Part shown: in pieces, positions 20,601 through 28,909 of the stretch
How positions within the stretch are numbered: the first letter of the stretch is position 1
Layout of the letters: every line of letters starts with the position of its first letter
Assembly: GCA_026770575.1 (NCBI GenBank)
Contig: MU657435.1
Coordinates: forward strand, 2,611-38,822
DNA: 36,212 bases
Origin: Pelagophyceae sp. CCMP2097
Lineage: Eukaryota > Sar > Pelagophyceae
Reading direction: 5' to 3'
Made by a program: the position numbers and the translations under genes
Notes under the pieces: generated by a model
The model's input: only the letters and a program-made list of their open reading frames with translations
The model's database searches: none
Told to the model about the DNA's origin: nothing

Positions 20601-20840
20601 GCGGCGCACAAAGTCCTCGACGCCCGTCAGCGCGCGCGCCGACGCCGTCCAGTCCGCGTAGACCAGCGGGCGCGGACCGAACGGCGTCGTCACCAGGTCG
20701 AAGCGCCCGATCTGCTCGCCGCGCAGCCGGTCCAGCAGCGCCGCGCGGCCCGGGCCCGCCTCGTGCGCCGCGGCGGGGCGGTCGGCGTCGTCGTCGACGA
20801 GCGCAAACGACCGCTCGGCGCTCGCGAGCACCAGGTCCAT
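17682..20840 (-). CDS. Cysteine desulfurase fused to TtcA-type tRNA 2-thiocytidine synthetase
   Basis: Single uninterrupted frame of 1,052 residues from the ATG at 20840. Residues ~45-500 are a class-V PLP aminotransferase of the desulfurase type: YGNTHT (86-91), EHHSNLLPW (171-179), WDY with the pyridine-binding Asp (249), SCHK with the Schiff-base Lys (277), and Cys-rich loop QCRGGCQCAGP (430-440). A linker (~590-760) is Ala/Pro/Asp-rich. Residues ~775-1020 are a PP-loop ATPase of the TtcA family: GLSGGKDSLS (801-810), CAYC (876-879), GQHLDDLAESF (902-912), INENCPACFEEPKERARVKK (961-980). The CxxC plus later Cys correspond to the [4Fe-4S] ligands of TtcA, which makes 2-thiocytidine in tRNA. 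Both active sites look intact. No targeting peptide is obvious, so the likely site is the cytosol. Lack of introns in a 3.2-kb gene is unusual for this window. Confidence 0.93.
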   Translation of the reverse strand: MDLVLASAERSFALVDDDADRPAAAHEAGPGRAALLDRLRGEQIGRFDLVTTPFGPRPLVYADWTASARALTGVEDFVRRRVLPLYGNTHTAASACGAQSSAFVAEARRLVGEYAGARTAGKAAVDVVLFCGAGATAATCKLVALLGLERGGGGAARAPGRAPVVFVGPFEHHSNLLPWRESAAVVVTIAADAAHGLDLADLEAQLARHAGAPLLVGAFSACSNVTGRRTDVDAVTAVLRRHGALSCWDYATLAPHEAPAMNTPARSLDAVCFSCHKLLGGVGAPGVLVVKKSVIDPARAPSQPGGGTVFYATKHAHRFLSNRVDREQGGTPDIVGAARAGVATLLGRALGHAAGDRSVDRRRVVDRLRAAGVTVLAGRGDPEYLRLGGGGGGAEGGGDVPILPLLVRCGDRWLHYNFVCQLLNDLFGIQCRGGCQCAGPYAHDLLGLSDAAAELVEEALLADKTNEILRPGFTRLSLPSSAAFAGDDEVEYVVGALAIVAEVGWRALPLYRAEERTGEWRHASRVAKPLGDGRRWLSSIDWGGAAAEPAVGAAAPDWAALLAAGRDRLVRCGAEKCGTLSPLEDAFEPLRWFVTPAEASAKLARDRATGAVSAAWVDGDVPAGPLRPPMTTEAAWDATAATLAMRAFQGAATRRKAETKKPKRAGLPDAPHGGDEGRADAAPTCDDSSDDDGAAPRTAAPLPAPTDKARAAHPTPPAADCAPCRGVAQMDVDMDDAATAATCIPVALAAPVAVSVAAPDLPLSKKKAKRLTGLPKKLLKCVGEAVRDWGMIAEGDRILVGLSGGKDSLSLLHVLLDLQRRAPVRFEIACCTVDPQTPSFDPSPLIPYVKSLGVEYYFLRDPIIAAAAAVQPTSLCAYCARMKRGALYSCAAAHGFNKLALGQHLDDLAESFVMAALHNGQLRTMRAKYVADRGITVIRPLAYAREGMMADYARAAELPVINENCPACFEEPKERARVKKLLSREEALYPTIYSSLKKALLPLMDDRTYAVLARNVSAAAAPPAAPADLTSFDDDALRAELERRSALRQRIA

Positions 20841-21199
20841 GGTGGCGCTGACGGACCGCCGCTACGACCCCCGTCTCGCCGCTGCAACAGAGCCGGGCCC
20901 ACTAGCCTTGTGCGCCACCCGCAGCTCGCGTTATCGCCGATCGCCAAATGCCTCTTCGGTCGACACCAAGTGCGAGGCCCGACGCCATCTCGTCGATGCA
21001 TATGGAGATCTCGAGAGCCGTATATCGATGGCAGCATGGGCACCCGAGTAGAACCCGCACCTTTTAAAGCGCCAGATCTCGATGCCCGTCCTGAAACACC
21101 ACAGGCCTCGAGACTCGGAGAATGCACTTTAGTAGTATCACAGTAGTGCAACGTTTTCCGAGGACGGCTCGCTTCATGGACCTGGCCGGCGACCGGCGC
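20841..21199. other. Intergenic, upstream of desulfurase fusion
   Basis: About 360 bases between the start of the desulfurase fusion and the stop of the acidic protein gene, both on the minus strand. It should hold the promoter of the fusion gene. I see no named motif and no coding frame. Confidence 0.4.
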
Positions 21200-22081
21200 T
21201 CATTGGACCCCCTCCTCGTCCTCGTCCTCGGCGTCGTCGGAGACGAAGAAGGTGATGGTGTTGAGGTCGTCGTCCTCTCGTTGCACCCGCGCGGGCACGG
21301 CGTCGTCGATGTGCGCCGTCGAAGCGCCCGACTTTGCCGACGAGATCGAGATCTCGTCGGCAAAGTCGAGCTCGACGTCGTCGGACTCGATGTCGATGAC
21401 GTCGACGCCGTCGGCCGCCGCGGGCGCGAGCGTGACCTCGATGTCGCGCGGCGCCCTGCGGGCCGGCGAGCCGGCGGCGGCCCCAGTGGCTTCGGCGTAC
21501 GTCAGTGGCCTCCTCGGCTCGTCCGGCGGCGCCTCGTCGTCGTCGCCGGTCAACAGCTCGACCTCGTCGGTGAGCAGCTCGACCTCGTTGAGCTCGACGG
21601 GCTGCGCCAGCCGCGACCGCCTAAACGCGGCCGGCGTCGTCGGCGCGCGTGCGCTCGGGGAGTGCTGGCACAAGGCCATCGCCAGGGTCTGGGCCGTGCC
21701 TCACCACGTCGGCCCCGACCGTACGTAGTCGTCGTACGTCACCGACTGCTGCGCCTCGCGCGCCGGCTCGTCGTTGGCCGCCCACCACGCCGAGACCGCG
21801 CCCACCTCTGGGACCTCGGGTAAGCCGGAGAAACACCCGCCGCCCACGCCCTGCGCGTCGGACTCGGGCCGGGCCGGCTTGTCCAGAAAGGCACCGAGGT
21901 GCGCATTCTGGTCCGCCTCCATGCAACAGACCTTGCCGCCGTCCCACGAGCACGCCAACTTGGAACCGGCCCCCGGCACCAAGGCGAGGCACTGGGTCTT
22001 TGAGCGGGTGGCGCTGCACGTCGCCCGGGAACGTGTCGTTGCGACTGGAACTTTGCGTCGACAAAAGATGGGCGAGTGCAC
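21200..22081 (-). CDS. Acidic-tail, Cys-containing hypothetical protein (5' incomplete)
   Basis: Two exons can be joined: from about 22081 to 21705, and 21620-21200, across an 84-nt intron (GTGAGG...TTTAG) in matching phase. The first exon has a Cys-rich part (TCSATRSKTQCLALVPGAG, KLACSWDGGKVCCME), then GGGCFSGLPEVPEVGAVSAW. The second has a near repeat (NEVELLTDEVELLTGDDDE) and a very acidic, Ser/Asp-rich C-terminus ending DDAEDEDEEGVQ. No ATG opens the first exon (only a GTG at 22081 and an internal ATG later), so an upstream exon is missing. I do not recognise the family. The Cys-rich part could be extracellular and the acidic tail cytosolic or a protein-binding segment. Confidence 0.5.
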
Positions 22082-22513
22082 AAAAAGGGCGCTTTGGCGA
22101 CTGCCGAGCCCATTGAATCCGAGCCTGAGTCTTCTGGGCCAGCTGGGCCTCGCGTGCTAGACGGCGTGCGACGCGTGCTGGTGCGAGTCCTCTCGCGGAT
22201 GTTCCAGCAGCGGCTAGACCAAGCACAACGCGGTAAGAGGCGTCGTGCTTGCATCACCTGGAGCCCACCGCCTCGAGCTCGGAAACTAGATGTCGAGGCG
22301 GACGAGAAGGCCGGCGAAAAGGCCGACGAGCAGAACGAGGCGCGCGCTGCGACACAGTGGGTCCCGCAGCGCCTTTTGGTCGCGCCGAGTCTAAACTGCA
22401 CACGCCTCGAGACTCGGCAGACGGAACAACGCCCGTCGATCCGTCGAGCGAGACTCGCTTCGTCTCGAAAAACGGCCGACCAAAGGACCCCGGCCAAGGT
22501 TTGAAGCGTGTAG

Positions 22514-23097
22514 GCACAAATCCGAGAACGACGACGCGTCTTCGATCGTAGAGGAGGTGGGAGTTTCGAAGCAGGACGCCCTGAGAGGCCTAAACGCTCA
22601 CGATAGGTGCTCCAGTACTGGAAGGAGTACTACCTCCAGCACGACGACGACGAGGCGATGGAACTCTTGGACTTTGAAACGCGCCACTTTAGCGAATTCG
22701 ACCCCGATGTCGAGGAGCACTCGCTCCGACACATGCGGCTCCACATGGAGTACCGCGCACTCTTCGACAGAGTTTTCAAGAACTTCTTGAGAACGAGGTG
22801 AGCGCCCGCCGCTGCTGCTGCTGCCTCTATTGGATTCCCGACTGCTTTGAGAATACGAGTTGAGAGTTTTGATGAGACCGCGCCCGACGCGGACGGCGAC
22901 CGCTACACAGCCACGGCGTGACGCCGGAGCAGTTCTTCGAGCTGCTGCGGCGCGAACTCGATGGCCGTGCCCCAGAGCGTGAGCGGCGCGCCGACGACTT
23001 GGTCGCGCTGGCGCACAAGGCCGACGACTACGAGGCCTTTTGCGAGTCCATGCGCGACGCAGTCCGACAAGCCAGGTGGTTCGAGGAGCCCGACTGA
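22514..23097 (+). CDS. BART-domain protein (ARL2-binding type), 5' incomplete
   Basis: Exons 22514-22556, 22607-22797 and 22911-23097 join in phase (introns 50 and 113 nt), giving about 140 residues of C-terminus. The body matches the BART domain of ARL2BP and CFAP36: SIVEEVLQYWKEYY, FDPDVEEHSLRHMRLHMEYR, ALFDRVFKNFLRT, then HGVTPEQFFELL over the second junction. BART domains bind GTP-loaded ARL2 or ARL3 and act in cilia and mitochondria. The end, ARWFEEPD, is unlike animal homologues. The first exon opens after TAG at 22511-22513 with no Met, so at least one upstream exon is missing. A candidate is the short ATG frame at 22200 ending at a GTAAGA donor, but its phase does not fit directly. 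Confidence 0.75.
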
Positions 23098-23692
23098 CCG
23101 CAGTACTAATATGAATAGGGCCTCCCTCGACGGTCATTGACGGACCTCTACGGTCCTTGACGGTTCCCGAGACAGTTTGCTGGTCACGTACGCCCCCCTA
23201 CGGTCCGACGGGGGCATCTTCGGCCCTTTGACGGTCCTACATGGCCCCGGCACAGTCCGAGGCGACCCCGTACTAGACGGTCCGTAGACGCCCTCGAAAA
23301 GCCCCCTCGACGGAAAGAAGCCGCCCAGACGCACGGCCTGGGCTCTAACGGATTCCCGCGGGCTCTTGTTGGCTGAGCCCATTGGGCTGGCGGGAGCCCA
23401 TGTGGGTGCCCATGCTCTGACAGGAATCGAAAGTGCGATCCTACTACCGGGTCGGACCCAGGGGGCTTCCTTCAAGTTATTCCAACTGTCGTTGCGCCCA
23501 GATATAAGCTGTTGAGTGTCCGTTGAATAAGTTTCGAGGAGGCCGTTTCGCGCCCTAGTCTCGCTGGAGGGCACGGGTGTGTAGGGGGTGCCCGCGCACA
23601 GATTTGTGCGCTCTTCCGGCGCATTTTTTTTATTTCTCGCCTTCGTCCATTTTCCCCCAAAACCGACTCGGAGGGCCCGCGAACCGAAGAAC
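23098..23692. other. Intergenic with degenerate ACGGTCC motif cluster
   Basis: About 600 bases with no recognisable gene. The left half (about 23127-23285) contains a loose array of GACGGTC / TACGGTCC words. The right half ends in a T-rich patch (TTTTTTTTATTT, about 23625-23636) about 60 bases before the next start codon, a possible core-promoter element. Confidence 0.45.
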
Positions 23693-26600
23693 ATGGGCAT
23701 CGGCCTCGAGCTGCAAGAGGTCGTCACTCTAGATGGCGGCATCACCATCGAGAAGATGATGTGCAACGGCGCCGACGGTGCGGTTGCGCCAAACGCGGCT
23801 TGGGAAAGGATCGTCGCGGGCTTGAAAAGCCCCCCGTAGGCGGCCGCGCCATCGATCAAGTCATCATGTGCGTCTTGCTACGTTTGTGCCCTCTGCTCAT
23901 TCCAAGCGCAGGCCGGACCGGTCGCCGGAGAACATGCAGCGCGTGGTGGACCGGCTCCAGACCGAGGCCGCCGAGACGCACGCAAAGCTCTGGGCCTCAA
24001 GGGAGGCGCGCGAGGCCCTCAGGTGCGCCTGCGCGACGGAGAGCCCCGAGGGTTTATAGGCGAGCCCGCGGACGATGAAGCTAAAGCGTGCCGGAGCGCT
24101 AAAGCGGCCGCAAAGTGGCCTTTCGGTGGTGGACGCTAGTCTGTTTTACTTCCCCGGCACCCGTTCTCGGACCATTAGGCCAGATGAACCCATGTGGACG
24201 TACGACATTGCCGAGGCCGGCCTCGACGCCGTCAACGGGACGCGCGGCCCGCAGCGTCGATGACTCCTTTGACGGACATATGAGCTCCTCGGAAGGCGCC
24301 GTCGAAGCCGACGCCGCCACCTCCACCATTGGACGTTGTGCCTCGTCGATGACGGACGGCTGACCCGGACGTCACGTTGCAGGTACGTGCGCCGCGCGGG
24401 CCGGGCGCGGAACGGCGCGCCGGTGTACTTTTTCGGCTCTTTTATGTTGAGCCGCGAGTTCCTCTCAAAGTCAGAAGACGAAACCGACACCAAGACGTTC
24501 GGCTGGTACGATCCACGCGACGGCGCATGCGACTCGAGATGCCCGGCCCCACGAGAGACAAAAGTTTTGACGGTCATCGTGCAGGATCCTCGGCTCCGCG
24601 TCGACCAAGGCGGCGCACTACGGCGTCGTCACCGATTCGCTCTCCGTGCCCCTCGACGGCTGGATGCTTCTCTCCGACGACGCCGCCAGCCCGGCGCCGT
24701 GCGTACCAAAGGCCGGGTTCCGTGCTCGACGACGGCCCACGCGTCGAGTCTTTGTCACACATCTCCAGCGACGCAGGTACGCGACCTGGGCGCGCGTGAC
24801 GGACGCGGCGGTGCGCCACAAGACCGCGGGCAACGTCTGCTTCAAGCGCGGAGAATGGGCCTCGGCCTCTGCGGAGTATCTGGCGGTGCGTCTCCGAGCG
24901 TCTCGCAGTGCTTGAAATGACCTCATGCATCGCCGGCAGGGCGCGGCGCTGGCGCCCGTGGACGCGGCGGTGCGCGCGACGCTGCTCTCGAACCGCGCCG
25001 AGTGCCAGTAAGCAGCACTTGCCACTGGCACACGTTTTCGGAACATGTATACGTGATCCACCTTTCAAACAGGCTGCGGCTCTCAGACTGGTTTGGAGCT
25101 CTGTCTAGCGCCGAGGACGCCATCGAGGCGGCGGCAGGCGCGCACGACGTCCTCGAAAAGGCCCAGGGTCGACGGGCCCGCGCCGCGCGCGAGCTCGGCC
25201 AGTCTGCTTCTGCGTTGGGGCTTGGAAAACCCGAACCGTCACGACTGCGAGCGGCATCAGAGAAGAGGGGGCGCCGAGTATCGTGGCCCGTATCGTGGCC
25301 CTCGTTCGTGGCCACCGGGCAATGCCGGAGAGATGGCCGTCATTGCTCGCCTTTCGAACCGGCATTGCTATAGGATTCCTATAGGATTCCTACAGCAAAC
25401 CTATAGCATTCCTATGTAGGTTCAACGCCGCCGCGAGCGCCTATGCCGCCGCCGTCGACGCCGCGCACCAGCGCAAGAACAAGACGGGTGCGTTCTCGAG
25501 GCGCCGCGGCGACTGTGGCCGTGTGGGATGACGAACGAGGCCTTTACGGCGCAGGCGAGTCGTGCGCCGGCGGCGACGCCGCGGCCAACGCAGACGCTCT
25601 GCGCGAGGTGCGCGCTTTGGCGCGCGTCGAGGCTCTACTGGGCGGCGCGGTCGGCGCGGGTCCGGAGGACGCGCAGCTTTTGGAGTGCGAGCGAGCCTTT
25701 GACGCGCTCCGCTCACTACGAAGCCGCGCCGTCGACGAGGACGACGCGGCGGCGGCTCAAAAAGCGGCGGTCCACCTCGGCGTCCTCGAAGGCGCTTTGG
25801 GGACGGCGGGGCCGTGCAGGGTCGCCCAGCATTACGTGCGCGCGGTCGGCGGCCTAAGCGTCCTCGCCGCGTACGTCGACGCAGCGCCAAACGCTTCACC
25901 ACATGTCTGCGCGCTCGCCGTCCTCCGCATCGGCGCGGCGTGCGCCGGCGACGACGCCTCGCTGCTGAAGTGCTGCGCTTTGATGCCGCAGCTCCAAAGT
26001 GCGCTTTTATCGGACGACATGCGCTGCGCCGTCTCGACACCGGCTCTAATCCTCGACCTCATCAAGAACGCGCGGTGCGGCAAGCGCGCAACTTTGGCGT
26101 TCATGAAGGCGCCCGGCGCGCAGGCTGCGTTTGAAGCGCTGCTGCGGATTTCGACTTCGACGCCAAAGGTTTTAGCGTACCGCCTCGAAACGGCGAGGTT
26201 CACGCGCCAGGAGTGGGCCGCCGCGCAGTCGGACTGCGCAAACGTCTGCGCTCGACTGGCCGAAGCCGCGCCGCTGAAGATGGCCAGGCTTTTGAATGTC
26301 GACCTCGCCGTCCGGATGCTCGCGAGCGCCGACGCAGTCGGCGCGTTCGCGGCGCGCATCCTCCGCGCCGCGACGGCCGGCGGTGACAAGGCCGTCGACG
26401 CGCGGTTGGTGCTCGACATCTCTGGCGGCCTCGCAGGCCTCTTGTCTTTCACGCGCGACGCGCTCGCTTCCACCGGCGAGCTCGCCCGCTACAAACCCGA
26501 CGGCGCGCAGGAGCAGGAGGCCGACGTCGTCTACTACTTTGCTGACCAGCTCGACGCGGCCAAGCTGGACCGCGTCGTGACCGCTCTTACGATGCTCGCC

Positions 26601-28613
26601 GACGAAGCCGAGTTTGTCGCGAGCGGCCGCGGCGTCGCGGCCCAGCGCTTCAACGCCGTCAAAAAGGTTCTCGCCGGCGCCTGGCGGTTCTTCGCGCCTC
26701 TATTGCACGCGCCGCCAGACGTCGCGGAGCCCGCCGTCCGCCTCCTCGCGGCGGCGTGCCTGATTGCGCCGGCGACGAGCGTCGCTCTGGCGGAGCTCGG
26801 CCTCTGCCGCCCTCTCCTCACCCTCGACGCGCCGTCGCGGCAGGAGAGCATCTCCTCGAGCGTCGCATCAATGCTCGAGGCGTCGCCGCGCGCGAGGGCC
26901 GCCTGTGCGGCGGTGCTCGCGTCGGCGTGCGCGCACAGGGCGTTCCAGCAAACCGTCGAAGAAGACGTTCAAAGATGCGTTCAGCTCCTATGCCGCCTCG
27001 TCGAACGGACGGTCGAGGACCGCAGCGGGGCCGACGGTGTCGAATCTGCCGCGAGGGCGCTGCGCCACGTTTTGAGCTACCGTCCCCGCCGCGTCGACGA
27101 CGTGGACTTGGGCTTCATCGAAAACGTCCTCGTCCCCGCCTGGCGCGCCTGCGCACCGCAGTCGCAGGCCAAGGCCAGCCTCTCCAAGCTCCTCCGACTC
27201 ATCCTCGCAGACGCCGTAAGTGCCGCTTTCTCGATGGGCTCTATGAGACTCGAATCAACCCTCGCGAGGTTGGGCCCTCGGTGCACTAACGCCACGCCAT
27301 CTAGGCCTTTCTCGAGCGGCTCACGGCCAAGCTGGAGCAGCGCGGCCGCTTGGGGCTCGTGGACGGTCTCGTTAACGAACTCCGACTGGAAGACCTTGGT
27401 GCGTTGCCCGCGTTGCATGCTGCCCGCGATGCCGGAGCAGCCGCCGTGGGAGCGGGGCCGCGACGTTTGAACGAGGCTCGATCGATGGGTAGGCGACTCG
27501 GCGTCGCGTTTCCAGGACGAGTGCAACGACCTGTCCATGCGATGGACCGTCAAGGCCAAGGCGGAGCAGCTGCGAAACGGCAGCGCAGATGTCGAGCTGA
27601 AGCGAATCGCGAAGCACCTCGCCCACGCGCTCCAGCCGGACACGCGCGTCCTCGAGATGGGCTTCAAGGTGGGGTCTCCAAAGGGAGGGCGCACCTCTTG
27701 AAACACCTATCGAAAGGTAGTGCAAACACCTCTCGAAAGGTGGTGCAAAGGACGGAGCGAGCGGGTGGGCGCTCGGGCGATTCGGTTTAATGGAGGCGAC
27801 CCGTCTAGGCCGGCGTCGTTTCGCTGGAGCTCGCCAAGCTCGGGTCGAGCGTTGTTGTTGCGGACGCGTGCGCCGCGGCAAGAACCGCCGTCCAAGACGC
27901 GGCGTTGGCGCTGTCGACGCGCATCGCCGTCGTCAGCGCCGTCGACGACGTCTTCGGCGCCGAGGCCGGCGCCGCGACGGTGGAGCGGTCGGCAGCGGCC
28001 GACGGCGTGGAAACGCCCGGCGGCGTGGACATCGTCCTGCTCGTCGACGCTCAGCAAGACGTCGACGACTGGGAGCAGTGGTTCGCAAGCGTCCGACGAA
28101 ATCTCGAACCGAGGTTCCTCTGCTTCGTCGAGGACAAGGACGTGCGTTTCTTGGGGGACGGCCCGAGGACCCTTATCCGAGGACCCTTTTCCGGATCCTT
28201 CCGAGACTTCTGCGCGCCACTCCTTGCATCCCGGACCCTCCGGCAGCTCGGGCGGGCCCTCTCGGGGTCGTTTTGTGCATCCGACGCCTTATACGTAGGC
28301 CGGTTACGTGATGTGCGACGACGCAAGGCACGCCGGTTTCGTCGAGGACGACGCCTCCCGCAAGCTCGTGCGTCCCCGCACCGACTCGGACGACGATACG
28401 TCAGTCGATGCGAGGGCCCGCTCCCGAGGAGGATGCCAACCACACGCACAGGTCGTGCTGCAGAATGGCCGGGACCTCTTCATCTTCCGAAGCGGGCCCG
28501 GCGCCTTCCCCACGGCGGCGGCGCCACTCCAGCCCGCGGCGGCGCCATTTGACGCGGGCGCTCTTCGTACTCGACAAATTCTCGACTGCAAGCCCCTCTT
28601 CGCTCTCGACTGA
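23693..28613 (+). CDS. TPR - ARM-like - methyltransferase multidomain protein
   Basis: One gene can be threaded through 15 exons: 23693-23777, 23840-23867, 23912-24022, 24179-24199, 24383-24505, 24585-24698, 24777-24885, 24940-25007, 25073-25201, 25420-25487, 25555-27215, 27305-27445, 27516-27668, 27809-28141, 28299-28613, in total 1,152 residues with every phase matching. The N-terminal ~160 residues are unrecognised (APVYFFGSFMLSREF; SVPLDGWMLLSDD). TPRs follow (~165-285: HKTAGNVCFKRGEWASASAEY, LLSNRAECQLRLSDWFGALS). Then come ~600 helical residues reminiscent of ARM/UNC-45 arrays, and a SAM-methyltransferase fold (~887-1152: DTRVLEMGFKAGVVSLELAK, VVVADA, GVDIVLLVD, VVLQNGRDLFIF). Motif I is degenerate (GFKAG). 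Exon 4 (21 nt) is the weakest link. Likely a TPR-docked protein methyltransferase or chaperone-associated factor; substrate unknown. Confidence 0.75.
25368..25416. repeat. Intronic CTATAGGATTCC repeat cluster
   Basis: Inside the 218-nt intron 25202-25419. The words CTATAGGATTCCTATAG (25368-25384, a perfect 8-bp inverted repeat around one base), GGATTCCTACAG and CTATAGCATTCCTATG follow one another up to the splice acceptor. The composition is AT-rich against the GC-rich surroundings. Related words occur in the EF-hand gene intron at 29680-29710. Confidence 0.7.
27702..27747. repeat. Two 23-bp tandem repeats in an intron
   Basis: Two copies of a 23-bp unit, AACACCT[A/C]TCGAAAGGT[A/G]GTGCA, lie back to back within the 140-nt intron 27669-27808 of the methyltransferase gene. 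Each unit contains the dyad ACCT...AGGT. The two copies differ at two positions, one on each side of the dyad. Confidence 0.75.
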
Positions 28614-28909
28614 GAGCCCCCTCCTCTCCGCGGCCGCGTCGACGTCCCCGAGCGATGCCCGGCCGCATCGACGTCGACGCAGCGGTTGGAAAAACGCAAA
28701 GACGCCGACCCTTCGCACCCATGCTCATCGAACCCAGTTAGGTCCGTTATATGACGTAACCATCTCTGTACAACCTCAGAGCCGCCTCGGAGCGCGGGGG
28801 CTTCGGACGCTGAGACGCCAACCTCGAATGTCTCCGAGGGGCCTTTCCGGCGGCAGCGCCGCGGCGGTGCCCAGAGAGACACAACATGCACTTTTACGAC
28901 CCTCGCGCG

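Noticed and set aside
22296..22365. Hydrophobic LVLLVGLFAGLLVRL frame on the minus strand
   Set aside because: Not called as a gene because there is a stop upstream and no Met; kept only as a possible exon of the acidic protein.
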